A stretch of DNA of 64,000 bases from contig NZ_CP054916.1 in assembly GCF_013364155.1 (NCBI RefSeq), positions 930,001 to 994,000 of the forward strand. The letters run 5' to 3'. Made by a program: the position numbers and the translations under genes. This DNA comes from Streptomyces sp. NA02950 (GTDB lineage: Bacteria > Actinomycetota > Actinomycetes > Streptomycetales > Streptomycetaceae). This document shows, piece after piece, positions 36,594-44,248 of this stretch; the first letter of the stretch is position 1, and every line of letters begins with the position of its first letter. The notes below the pieces were generated by a model. It was not told the origin of the DNA and made no database searches. It saw nothing but the letters and a program-made list of their open reading frames with translations.

Positions 36594-37220
36594 TCATTCC
36601 CGCGGGGTGATGCCGTCCAGGACCATCGACAGATACTGGCGGGCGATCTCCTCGGGGCTGTGGTGTCCGCCCGGCCGGTACCACGACGCGGCGACCCACA
36701 CGGTGTCGCGCAGGAAGCGGTACGCCAGCCGGATGTCCACGTCGGCGCGGAAGACCCCCTCGGCCACCCCGCGCTCCAGGGTGCCCAGCCAGGCCCGTTC
36801 GAACTTCCGCCGCGACTCGGCGAGATAGCCGAAGCGGGGCTGGGCGGCCAGGTGCCGGGACTCCTTCTGGTAGATCGCCACGGCGGCGTGGTGCCGGTCG
36901 ATCTCCCGGAAGGACTCGGTGACGAGCGCCTCGACGGTCTCCCTCGGGCCGAGCCCGGCGCCGAGCACCTCCTCGTACCCGGCCCACAGCTCGTCGAGGA
37001 AGGTGGAGAGGATCTCGTCGATCATCGACTCCTTGGAGTCGAAGTGGTAGTACAGGCTGCCCGCGAGCATTCCCGCCTCGTCCGCGATCCGGCGGACGGT
37101 GGTCGCGTTGTACCCCTGGGCGGCGAACACCTCCGCCGCCGTGGTGAGCAGTTCGCGGCGTCGTTCGGGGGACGGGCTCACGGTCGTCTTCTTCTCGCTG
37201 TTCCTGCTGGAGTTCGGCAC
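36594..37220 (-). CDS. kstR2: TetR-family regulator, KstR2-like
   Basis: 208 residues. N-terminal helix-turn-helix (RRRELLTTAAEVFAAQGYNATTVRRIADEAGMLAGSLYYHFDSKESMIDEIL) and an all-helical ligand domain (YQKESRHLAAQPRFGYLAESRRKFERAW...DTVWVAASWYRPGG) resembling KstR2, the HIP-CoA-responsive repressor. It lies between thiolase and SDR genes as in the mycobacterial locus. A matching operator is found in the divergent spacer upstream of the SDR gene, supporting local repression. Confidence 0.8.
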   Translation of the reverse strand: MPNSSRNSEKKTTVSPSPERRRELLTTAAEVFAAQGYNATTVRRIADEAGMLAGSLYYHFDSKESMIDEILSTFLDELWAGYEEVLGAGLGPRETVEALVTESFREIDRHHAAVAIYQKESRHLAAQPRFGYLAESRRKFERAWLGTLERGVAEGVFRADVDIRLAYRFLRDTVWVAASWYRPGGHHSPEEIARQYLSMVLDGITPRE

Positions 37221-37235
37221 GGGGTCATTGTCGCC

Positions 37236-38021
37236 TCACGGGTGCTGGCCGCTGACGGACACCGTCTCCCCGGTCATGTACGAGGAGTAGCCGCTGGCCA
37301 GGAAGACGATCACGTTGGCCACCTCCCAGGGCTCGGCGTACCGGCCGAACGCCTCCCGCTCGGTCAGCTCGGCCAGCAGCTCGGGGGTGGTCACCTTCAC
37401 CAGGTGCGGATGCATGGCCAGACTCGGCGAGACCGCGTTCACCCGCACCCCGTACCCGGCGGCCTCGACGGCGGCGCAGCGGGTGAGTGCCATGACGCCC
37501 GCCTTGGCCGCCGCGTAGTGGGCCTGTCCGGCCTGGGCGCGCCAGCCGACGACCGACGCGTTGTTGACGACGACTCCGCCGTGTCCGTCCGCCTTCATCC
37601 GGCGCAGGGCGGCGCGGGTGCAGCGGAAGGTGCCGTTCAGCGTGACGTCGATGACCCGGTCCCACTGGGCGTCGGTCATCTCGGTCAGCAGGGCGGTGCC
37701 ACCGAGACCGGCGTTGTTGACCGCCGCGTCCAGCCGTCCGTGGCGCTCCTCGGCGAGGTCGTGGAGCGCCGCCACCTGGTCCTCGTCGGTCACGTCGCAG
37801 ACCAGCCCGGCGACGCGGTCCGTGCCGAACTCGGCGGCGAGCGCGGCGGCCGTCTCCTCGAGCCTGCGCGCATGGGCGTCGCCGATGACGATCCGCGCGC
37901 CCTCCTCGAGGAAACGGCGGGCGGTGGCCCCGCCGATCCCGGAGCCCGCGGCGGCGGTGATGACGGCCGTGCGGCCGGTGAGCAGGCCGTGGCCGGGGAC
38001 ATACGGCGCCTTGTTGTCCAT
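37236..38021 (-). CDS. ipdF: Short-chain dehydrogenase (IpdF-like)
   Basis: 261 residues from ATG 38021. SDR features: cofactor loop VITAAAGSGIGGATARRFLEEGARIVIGD (a TGxxxGIG variant, AAAGSGIG), AAVNNAGLG, catalytic Ser in VVVNNASVVGW, and YxxxK in HYAAAKAGVMALTR. Position beside kstR2 and a FadE30-like dehydrogenase matches ipdF, which reduces a hydroxy-indanone CoA intermediate of steroid C/D ring breakdown. The intergenic region to the next, divergent gene contains a KstR2-like palindrome. Confidence 0.8.
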   Translation of the reverse strand: MDNKAPYVPGHGLLTGRTAVITAAAGSGIGGATARRFLEEGARIVIGDAHARRLEETAAALAAEFGTDRVAGLVCDVTDEDQVAALHDLAEERHGRLDAAVNNAGLGGTALLTEMTDAQWDRVIDVTLNGTFRCTRAALRRMKADGHGGVVVNNASVVGWRAQAGQAHYAAAKAGVMALTRCAAVEAAGYGVRVNAVSPSLAMHPHLVKVTTPELLAELTEREAFGRYAEPWEVANVIVFLASGYSSYMTGETVSVSGQHP

Positions 38022-38038
38022 CACCCTGCCACGGTAAC

Positions 38039-38056
38039 CTACCAAACACTTGTTAG
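38039..38056. promoter_or_regulatory. KstR2-like operator
   Basis: CTACCAAACACTTGTTAG, an imperfect palindrome. Inside it ACCAAACACTTGTT matches the KstR2 consensus AnCAAGnnCTTGnT as I recall it at all but one fixed position (A for G). It is 18 bp upstream of the ipdF start and just before the divergent acyl-CoA dehydrogenase, so one repressor could control both directions. Confidence 0.75.
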
Positions 38057-38087
38057 GGAACGCGTGGCGCGAACGGAGGCGGCGCGG

Positions 38088-39317
38088 GTGGACCTCGAAC
38101 TCACCGAACGGCAGCGGGCGTTCCGTGCCGGGGCCCGGAGCTGGCTCGCGGCACATGTGCCCGCCGCCCCGCTGCCCTCCCTGGAGACCGCCGGGGGCTT
38201 CACCGCCCACCGCGCCTGGGAGCGGACGCTCGCCGCGGGCCGCTGGTCGGCGGTGACCTGGCCCGAGGAGTACGGCGGCCGGGGGGCGTCGCTGGTGGAG
38301 TGGCTGCTGTTCGAGGAGGAGTACTACGCGGCGGGCGCACCGGGCCGGGTGAGCCAGAACGGGATCAGCCTGCTGGCTCCCACCCTCTTCGCACACGGCA
38401 CCGCCGCGCAGCGCGCCCGGATCCTGCCGCCGATGGCGCGTGGCGAGGTGATCTGGGCCCAGGCGTGGTCCGAGCCCGAGTCCGGCTCGGACCTCGCCTC
38501 GCTGCGCTCCACGGCCCGCCGCACCGCGGGCGGCTGGCTGCTCAGCGGCCAGAAGACCTGGTCGTCCCGGGCGGCCTTCGCCGACCGCGCGTTCGGGCTC
38601 TTCCGCGGTCACCGGGAGGAGGGCGCACCGCCGCACCGCGGGCTGACGTATCTGATGTTCCCGCTTCGCGCACCGGGCGTGACCGTCCGCCCGATCGGCC
38701 GCCTCGACGGCAAGCCCGCCTTCGCCGAGCTCTTCCTCGACGAGGTGTTCGTACCCGACGAGGACGTCATCGGCGAGCCGGGGCAGGGCTGGCGGGTGGC
38801 GATGAGCACGGCGGGCGACGAGCGCGGGCTGACCCTGCGCAGCCCGGGCCGGTTCACGGCGTCGGCGCGGCGGCTGGTGGCGCTGTGGCGCGAGCGCGCG
38901 GGGAATTCCGGTCCGGGCGGTGCATGCGGGGCGGGCGATCGCGGTGCGAGCGCCGCCGACGGGCTGCGGGACCGGGTCGCCGACGCGGTGATCGGCGCCC
39001 GCGCGTACGAGCTGTTCGCGTACGCGCGTGCGTCGCGGCCGGAGGCGGGGAGCGCGGCGGGGGCCGCCACCGGGGCGGAGTCGAGCCTCAACAAGGTCTT
39101 CTGGTCCGAGCTGGACATCGCCCTGCACGAAACGGCCCTGGACCTGCTCGGCCCGGTCGGCGAACTGGCCGATGACGCGACCGACGCGGCCGGGGGCGGC
39201 GGCTGGGCGGACGGCTACACCTTCGCCCTGGCCGGGCCGATCTACGCGGGCACCAACGAGATCCAGCGCGATCTGATCGCCGAACGGCTGCTGGGTCTGC
39301 CGAGGGAACGGCGCTGA
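38088..39317 (+). CDS. Acyl-CoA dehydrogenase (FadE30-like, large subunit type)
   Basis: 409 residues from GTG 38088, with GGAGG 8 nt upstream; GTG 38064 is an alternative but lies close to the operator. ACAD motifs: TWPEEYGGRGASLVEWLLFEEEY, WAQAWSEPESGSDLASL (flavin), SGQKTWSSRAAFADRAFGL, and C-terminal FALAGPIYAGTNEIQRDLIAERLLGLPRE. A Gly/Ala-rich insertion near residue 275 is unusual. Steroid-type ACADs are alpha2beta2 heterotetramers; the shorter dehydrogenase 115 bp downstream is the likely partner. Divergent from ipdF across the KstR2-like site. Confidence 0.85.
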   Translation: MDLELTERQRAFRAGARSWLAAHVPAAPLPSLETAGGFTAHRAWERTLAAGRWSAVTWPEEYGGRGASLVEWLLFEEEYYAAGAPGRVSQNGISLLAPTLFAHGTAAQRARILPPMARGEVIWAQAWSEPESGSDLASLRSTARRTAGGWLLSGQKTWSSRAAFADRAFGLFRGHREEGAPPHRGLTYLMFPLRAPGVTVRPIGRLDGKPAFAELFLDEVFVPDEDVIGEPGQGWRVAMSTAGDERGLTLRSPGRFTASARRLVALWRERAGNSGPGGACGAGDRGASAADGLRDRVADAVIGARAYELFAYARASRPEAGSAAGAATGAESSLNKVFWSELDIALHETALDLLGPVGELADDATDAAGGGGWADGYTFALAGPIYAGTNEIQRDLIAERLLGLPRERR

Positions 39318-39432
39318 CTCCTCCCCCACCCCGCCCTCCGGCGGCCCCGGGTGCCGGTTCGCACGGTGTGGCCGAGCGGTTCACGGGCGGCGGCTGAGGG
39401 GACGGCCAGGGTTTTCGGAGAGGGGAACGGGG

Positions 39433-40449
39433 ATGGAATTCCTGCTGGACCGGGCGCAGGGCGAGTTCGGCCGTACCGTGGACCGGATGCTCGGCGGGGC
39501 ACATACCGCGCAGGTGGTTCGGGCGTGGGCGCGCGGAGATCACGGGCCGGGGCGGACGCTGTGGGAGCGGCTCGGCGGGATCGGGGTGACCGCGCTGGCC
39601 GTCCCGGAGACGCACGAGGGGGTCGGGCCGCTGCCGGTGGAACTGGCCGTGGCCTCCGTGGAGTCGGGGCGGCACGCGGTCCCGGGTCCGCTGGCCGAGA
39701 CCGCCGCGGTGGCGGTGCTGCTGGCCGCGCTGGCCGGGGGTGACGCCGCCCAGGTCGACCCGGCCGCCCGGCACTGGCTGCCCCGGATCGCCTCGGGGCG
39801 GACCCTGGTCACCCTGGCGGCGGCCGACGGCGGGCCGTACGCGCTGGACGCGGACGCCGCCGACGCCGTGTTCACCGTCGAGGGCGCCGGGGGCGAGGAG
39901 TTGTGGCTCGCGCCGGGACACGGGCGCGTACAGCCCTCGATCGACCCGGCCCGGCGGCTCGCCCGGCCGCTGCCCGGTGGGGAGCTGCTGGCCAGGGGCC
40001 CGGCGGTGGCCGAGGCCGCCGGACGGGCCGCGGACTGGGCGGCGTTCGTGACGGCCGCGCAGTCCCTCGGCACCGGACTGGCGCTCCTGGAACGGACGGT
40101 GGCGTATGTGAAGGGGCGGCGGCAGTTCGGCCGGGCGGTCGGTTCGTTCCAGGCGGTGAAGCACCGGCTGGCGGACGTACTCATCGGGCTGGAGTTCGCC
40201 CGGCCGCTGCTGTACGGGGCGGCGGTGGCGCTCGCGTCGGCCGGCCCCGGCGCCCGTGCCGAGGTGGCCGCCGCCAAGGTCGCCGCGGGCGAGGCCGGTT
40301 ACGCGGCGGCCCGGGCCGCACTGCAACTGCACGGCGCGATCGGCTACACGGACGAGTCCGACCTGTCGCTGTGGATCCGCAGGGCCGGCGCGCTGCGCTC
40401 CGCCTGGGGCACGCCGTCCGTCTGCCGCGCCCGCGTGCTGGCGGGCTGA
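39433..40449 (+). CDS. Acyl-CoA dehydrogenase, short partner subunit
   Basis: 338 residues from ATG 39433 behind GAGAGGGGAACGGGG. ACAD fold with degenerate N-terminal half (ALAVPETHEGVGPLPVELAVASVESGRHAVPGPLAE) and conserved C-terminal part (FVTAAQSLGTGLALLERTVAYVKGRRQFGRAVGSFQAVKHRLADVLI, ALQLHGAIGYTDESDLSLWIRRA). Shortness and missing catalytic-base context fit the beta-type subunit of steroid alpha2beta2 dehydrogenases. It follows the FadE30-like gene on the same strand, 115 bp apart. Confidence 0.85.
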   Translation: MEFLLDRAQGEFGRTVDRMLGGAHTAQVVRAWARGDHGPGRTLWERLGGIGVTALAVPETHEGVGPLPVELAVASVESGRHAVPGPLAETAAVAVLLAALAGGDAAQVDPAARHWLPRIASGRTLVTLAAADGGPYALDADAADAVFTVEGAGGEELWLAPGHGRVQPSIDPARRLARPLPGGELLARGPAVAEAAGRAADWAAFVTAAQSLGTGLALLERTVAYVKGRRQFGRAVGSFQAVKHRLADVLIGLEFARPLLYGAAVALASAGPGARAEVAAAKVAAGEAGYAAARAALQLHGAIGYTDESDLSLWIRRAGALRSAWGTPSVCRARVLAG

Positions 40450-40586
40450 AGCAGATGGCGGACGGCACGGCGCACAGCAGCCCATGGAGCCCAACCGCGC
40501 CGAAGAGTGTTCCCCGCTCACGTTCTTGATCCATGCTGGTGCGACCACCGGCGAGCGGACCCAGTGAACAGCGAGGGATGCCACAG

Positions 40587-41591
40587 ATGCACCGACCCCG
40601 GCCCACCCTGGAGAGCGTGGCGCGGCACGCGGGTGTCTCGCGCGCGACCGTGTCCCGTGTCGTCAACGGCTCCCCCTCGGTCGCCGAGGACAGCCGGGAG
40701 GCGGTGCTGCGGGCCATCCAGGAGCTCGGCTACATCCCCAATCAGGCGGCACGCAGCCTGGTCACCCAGCGCACGGACTCCTTCGCGCTGGTGCTGCCGG
40801 AGGAGCCGGGCCGGATCTTCTCCGACGACCAGTTCTTCCCGGGAGTGGTGCGCGGGGTGAGCCAGGAGCTGGAGGCGGCCGACAAGCAGCTGGTGCTGAT
40901 GATGGCCCGGTCCCCCGCCAGCCGGGACCGGATCGAGCGGTTCGCGCTGTCCCGCCATGTCGACGGGGTCATGGTGGCGTCCATGCACGGCACCGACCCG
41001 CTGCCCGCCGCACTGGCCCGGATGGGGATCCCGGTGGTCTGCAACGAACGGGCGCTGGGCGCGACGATGCTGCCGTACGTCGGGGTCGACAACGCGGCGG
41101 GCGCGGCGCTCGCCGTCCGGCATCTGACCGCTTCCGGACGCACCCGGATCGGCACCGTGGCGGGGCCGCAGGACATGGTGGCCGGGATCGACCGGCTGGC
41201 GGGCTGTCGCGCGGCGCTGCGGGAGGCGGGCCTGAAGCCGTCGGTGGCGGTCGGCGACTTCACCCAGGAGTCGGGCGCGGTGGCGATGCGGGAGCTGCTG
41301 GAGCGGCAGCCGGGGCTGGACGCGGTGTTCGCCGCGTCGGACCTGATGGCCATCGGGGTGCTGCGGGCGCTGCGGCAGGCCGGGCGGCGGGTGCCGGACG
41401 ACGTGGCCGTGGTGGGTTTCGACGACATCGAGCCCGCCCGTTACACCGAGCCGCCGCTGACCACGGTGCGCCAGCCGATCGCCGAGATCGGCCGCAGACT
41501 GGCGGGTCAGCTGCTGCGGCTGGCGGCCGGGGAGAGCATCGAGCCCGCGCTCGTCCTGCCCACCGAGCTGGTCGTCCGCGACTCGGGGTGA
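40587..41591 (+). CDS. LacI-family transcriptional regulator
   Basis: 334 residues from ATG 40587; GAGGG at 40573-40577 suits this start better than ATG 40578. HTH plus hinge: PTLESVARHAGVSRATVSRVVNGSPSVAEDSREAVLRAIQELGYIPNQAARSLVTQRT. The periplasmic-binding-like sugar domain follows (ALVLPEEPGRIFSDDQFFPGVVRGVSQEL...DGVMVASMHG...VGVDNAAGAALAVRHL...AASDLMAIGVLRALRQAGRRVPDDVAVVGFDDIEPARYTEPPLTTVRQP). No sugar genes are adjacent, so the effector is unknown. A decayed inverted copy of its central part lies just downstream. Confidence 0.92.
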   Translation: MHRPRPTLESVARHAGVSRATVSRVVNGSPSVAEDSREAVLRAIQELGYIPNQAARSLVTQRTDSFALVLPEEPGRIFSDDQFFPGVVRGVSQELEAADKQLVLMMARSPASRDRIERFALSRHVDGVMVASMHGTDPLPAALARMGIPVVCNERALGATMLPYVGVDNAAGAALAVRHLTASGRTRIGTVAGPQDMVAGIDRLAGCRAALREAGLKPSVAVGDFTQESGAVAMRELLERQPGLDAVFAASDLMAIGVLRALRQAGRRVPDDVAVVGFDDIEPARYTEPPLTTVRQPIAEIGRRLAGQLLRLAAGESIEPALVLPTELVVRDSG

Positions 41592-41602
41592 CCGGGCGGC
41601 AG

Positions 41603-41698
41603 CCGGACGGCGAGCGCCGCGCCCGCCGTGTTGTCGACTCCGCCGTACGGCAGCGTCGGACCACCGGGATTCCCGTCCGGGCCGACGCGGCGGGCAGC
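41603..41698 (-). pseudogene. Decayed inverted fragment of a LacI-family gene
   Basis: Read on the minus strand, this piece matches two stretches of the neighbouring LacI gene. Positions 41603-41654 match 41069-41120 at 49 of 52 bases, and 41659-41698 match 41000-41039 at 35 of 40 bases. The order is conserved, and 25 bases (frame-breaking) are lost between them. It would encode LPAASARTGIPVV and LPYGGVDNTAGAALAVR, the effector-domain hinge region. Neither an HTH nor a C-terminus remains. Confidence 0.75.
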
Positions 41699-41714
41699 GC
41701 ACCCCGGGCCGGGC

Positions 41715-42455
41715 TCAGCCGCCGGTGTGCTGCGAGAGCAGGGCCCGGATCTCGCGCTCGAACGCGTCGTAGCGGCGCCGCAGCCCCGCGCCCGGCCAGT
41801 CCTCGGGCAGCAGCCGGGCGGGCAGGACGGGGTCGGCGAGCAGATGCCGCAGCGCGGCGGCGGCGACGGTGAAGCGGTCGGCGGGGCTCGCCGCGCGGTC
41901 CAGCGCGTCCCCCAGCAGCCGGGCCTGGCGGGCCCAGCCGTCCAGGTCCCACAGCCGCGCCGCGAGCTCGGCCGGATCGTCCTCCGGTGCGCCGGTGAAC
42001 CAGCCGCACTGCCCGGCGGCCACGGCCGGACGGGAGCGGACCAGATTGGCGGGGCGCAGCCACGTGCCCTCGCGGAGTTCGGCCAGCCGCAGGGTGGCCA
42101 TCGCCTGGCGCAGCGCGGTGCGCTCGGCCGCGGCACGCCGGTCGGAGGTGACGACGGCGATCTCCCAGCTGCCGTCCCAGCGCCGGGTGCGGGGGGCGCG
42201 GCTGTCGTCCTGGCGCGCCTGGCGGGCCAGCAGCCGGTCGGTGAGGCCGTAGCCGCCGTCGCGCTGTTCCAGGTCACCGGCGGCGACCATCCGGGTGAGG
42301 GCGACCCGGATGGTGCCCTCGGCGGCGCCGAAGAGCGCTCCGACGCGGACCAGGACGCGGGCGGGCAGCCGGGGCGGATGAAGGCCGAGCAGGGTGCTGA
42401 GCACGATCGAGCGCGCGGTCAGCGGCCGCAGGGTGAGGGTTCCGGTGTCATCCAT
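41715..42455 (-). CDS. PaaX-family transcriptional regulator
   Basis: 246 residues from ATG 42455 (AAGGAG close upstream); ATG 42476 seven codons earlier is possible. PaaX features: N-terminal winged helix (LTARSIVLSTLLGLHPPRLPARVLVRVGALFGAAEGTIRVALTRMVAAGDLEQRDGGYGLTDRLLARQARQD) and a central and C-terminal PaaX domain (RTRRWDGSWEIAVVTSDRR...REGTWLRPANL...CGWFTG...LWDLDGWARQA). PaaX represses acyl-CoA degradative genes and responds to phenylacetyl-CoA in E. coli. The divergent acyl-CoA dehydrogenase/hydratase operon, with a palindrome between, is the likely target. Confidence 0.88.
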   Translation of the reverse strand: MDDTGTLTLRPLTARSIVLSTLLGLHPPRLPARVLVRVGALFGAAEGTIRVALTRMVAAGDLEQRDGGYGLTDRLLARQARQDDSRAPRTRRWDGSWEIAVVTSDRRAAAERTALRQAMATLRLAELREGTWLRPANLVRSRPAVAAGQCGWFTGAPEDDPAELAARLWDLDGWARQARLLGDALDRAASPADRFTVAAAALRHLLADPVLPARLLPEDWPGAGLRRRYDAFEREIRALLSQHTGG

Positions 42456-42475
42456 GTCTCCTTGCACCCTATCCA

Positions 42476-42509
42476 TTACAGTTCTTCATCGCGCATGATG
42501 GAAGTGTAA
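42476..42509. promoter_or_regulatory. Candidate PaaX-type operator palindrome
   Basis: TTACAGTTC (42476-42484) and GAAGTGTAA (42501-42509) are inverted arms (8 of 9 matching) around a 16-bp centre, within the most AT-rich part of the spacer between the PaaX-like gene and the AidB-like gene. Placement next to the regulator's start suggests autoregulation and control of the divergent operon. Confidence 0.6.
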
Positions 42510-42540
42510 GACTGGAAGGGCGAGACCGCTCGGACGGGAC

Positions 42541-42576
42541 CGGTGAGACCAGCGAGACCGGTGAGACCAGCGAGAC
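42541..42576 (+). repeat. 18-bp tandem duplication in leader of AidB-like gene
   Basis: CGGTGAGACCAGCGAGAC occurs twice head to tail with no mismatch, and each copy is itself two similar 9-mers (CGGTGAGAC and CAGCGAGAC). It ends 25 bp before the preferred ATG 42602. Confidence 0.85.
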
Positions 42577-42601
42577 CACCATGACCGAGGAGTTGCCTGC
42601 C

Positions 42602-44248
42602 ATGAGCCCGACACACGAAGTTCTCAACCAGGCCCCGCCACTCGTCGGCTTCAGCACGGCGGACGACCCCGCCCTGCTGGAGGCGCTGCGGCGGGACGGC
42701 GGCGCCTGGGGCGAGCCGGAGGTCCGGGAGGTGGGCGCGCGGGCCGGTTCCGCCGAGGTCCAGGACCGGGCGAGGATGGCCGAGGAGCACCCGCCGGTGC
42801 TGCACACCCACGACCGGTACGGGCACCGCATCGACGAGGTCGAGTACCACCCGGCCTACCACCAGCTGATGGCGGAGGCCGTGGCGAGCGGCCAGCACGC
42901 GGCGGCGTGGGGCGAGAGCCGCTCCGGCGCCCATCTGGTGCGCGCGGCCAAGTTCTACGCCTTCGCGCAGGCCGAGGCCGGGCACGGCTGCCCGATCTCC
43001 ATGACGTACGCCGCGGTCCCGGCGCTGCGCGCCGAACCGGAGCTGGCCGCCGCGTACGAACCGCTGCTGGCCTCCCGGGAGTACGACTTCGGGCTGCGTG
43101 CGCCGCTGGGCAAGCAGGGCCTGATCGCGGGCATGTCGATGACGGAGAAGCAGGGCGGCTCGGACGTCCGCGCCAACACCACCCGGGCCGTCCCCACCGC
43201 CGACGGCACCTATGTGCTCACCGGCCACAAGTGGTTCACCTCCGCGCCGATGAGCGATGTCTTCCTGACCCTCGCCCAGGCCGAGGAGGGGGTGACCTGC
43301 TTCCTGGTGCCGCGGGTCCTGCCGGACGGCACCCGTAACGCCCTGCGGTTGCAGCGGCTGAAGAACAAGCTGGGCAACCACTCGAACGCCTCGTCCGAGG
43401 TCGAGTACGAGGACGCCCTGGCCTGGCGGGTGGGCGAGCCGGGCCGCGGGGTGCGCACCATCGTCGAGATGGTGAACATGACCCGGCTGGACTGTGTCAT
43501 CGGCTCGGCGGCGGGCATGCGCGCCGGGCTGCGGCAGGCGCTGCACCACGCCGAGCACCGCCGGGCCTTCGGCGCCGAGCTGATCGACCAGCCGCTGATG
43601 CGCCATGTGCTGGCGGATCTGGCGGTGGAGTCGGAGGCGGCCACCACCCTCGCGATGCGGCTGGCGGCGGCCCTGGACCGGTCGGAGGCCGGGGACGCGT
43701 CGGAGGCGGCGCTGCGCCGGCTCGGGCTGGCGGTCAGCAAGTACTGGGTGTGCAAGCGCGGTTCCACCCATGCCGCGGAGGCCCTGGAGTGCCTCGGCGG
43801 CAATGGGTACGTGGAGGACTCGGGGATGCCGCGGCTGTACCGCGAGGCACCGCTGCTGTCCATCTGGGAGGGCTCGGGGAATGTGGCCGCGCTCGACGTG
43901 CTGCGCGCGCTCGGCCGCGAGGAGGGCGCGCTCGACGCCTTCCTCGCCGAGGTCGAGACCGCCGCGGGGGCCGATGCGCGGCTGGACGCCGCCGTGGCCC
44001 GGCTGCGTGCGCTGCTGCCGCAGCTCGGCGATCCGCAGCGGGCGCCACTGCTGGCCCGCCGTCTGGCCGAGCAGATGACGCTGGTACTCCAGGGCAGCCT
44101 GCTGGTGCGGTACAGCCATCCGGCGGTGGCCGACGCGTTCTGTGCCTCGCGGCTGGACGGCGACTGGGGGCACGCGTTCGGCACGCTGCCGCCGGGGACC
44201 GACACCGGTCCGATCCTGGAGCGGGCCCGGCCCAAGGACCTGCGGTGA
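42602..44248 (+). CDS. AidB-like acyl-CoA dehydrogenase family protein
   Basis: 548 residues from ATG 42602 (GAGGAG 9 nt upstream); ATG 42581 is in frame but inside the repeat-rich leader. AidB-type layout: N-terminal NQAPPLVGFSTADDPALLEALRRDG, flavin region PISMTYAAVPAL..., LIAGMSMTEKQGGSDVRANTTRA, GHKWFTSAPMSDVFLTLAQ, EHRRAFGAELIDQPLMRHVLADLAVESEAATTLAMRLA, and ECLGGNGYVEDSGMPRLYREAPLLSIWEGSGNVAALDVLRAL. AidB proteins resemble isovaleryl-CoA dehydrogenase and take part in alkylation response in E. coli. Here it is coupled to an enoyl-CoA hydratase, so a catabolic role is likelier. Confidence 0.88.
   Translation: MSPTHEVLNQAPPLVGFSTADDPALLEALRRDGGAWGEPEVREVGARAGSAEVQDRARMAEEHPPVLHTHDRYGHRIDEVEYHPAYHQLMAEAVASGQHAAAWGESRSGAHLVRAAKFYAFAQAEAGHGCPISMTYAAVPALRAEPELAAAYEPLLASREYDFGLRAPLGKQGLIAGMSMTEKQGGSDVRANTTRAVPTADGTYVLTGHKWFTSAPMSDVFLTLAQAEEGVTCFLVPRVLPDGTRNALRLQRLKNKLGNHSNASSEVEYEDALAWRVGEPGRGVRTIVEMVNMTRLDCVIGSAAGMRAGLRQALHHAEHRRAFGAELIDQPLMRHVLADLAVESEAATTLAMRLAAALDRSEAGDASEAALRRLGLAVSKYWVCKRGSTHAAEALECLGGNGYVEDSGMPRLYREAPLLSIWEGSGNVAALDVLRALGREEGALDAFLAEVETAAGADARLDAAVARLRALLPQLGDPQRAPLLARRLAEQMTLVLQGSLLVRYSHPAVADAFCASRLDGDWGHAFGTLPPGTDTGPILERARPKDLR

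Noticed and set aside
36558..38087. A ~510-codon upstream extension of the FadE30-like dehydrogenase
   Set aside because: It runs antisense through kstR2 and ipdF with no family likeness. The dehydrogenase begins at GTG 38088 (or 38064) after the KstR2-like site.
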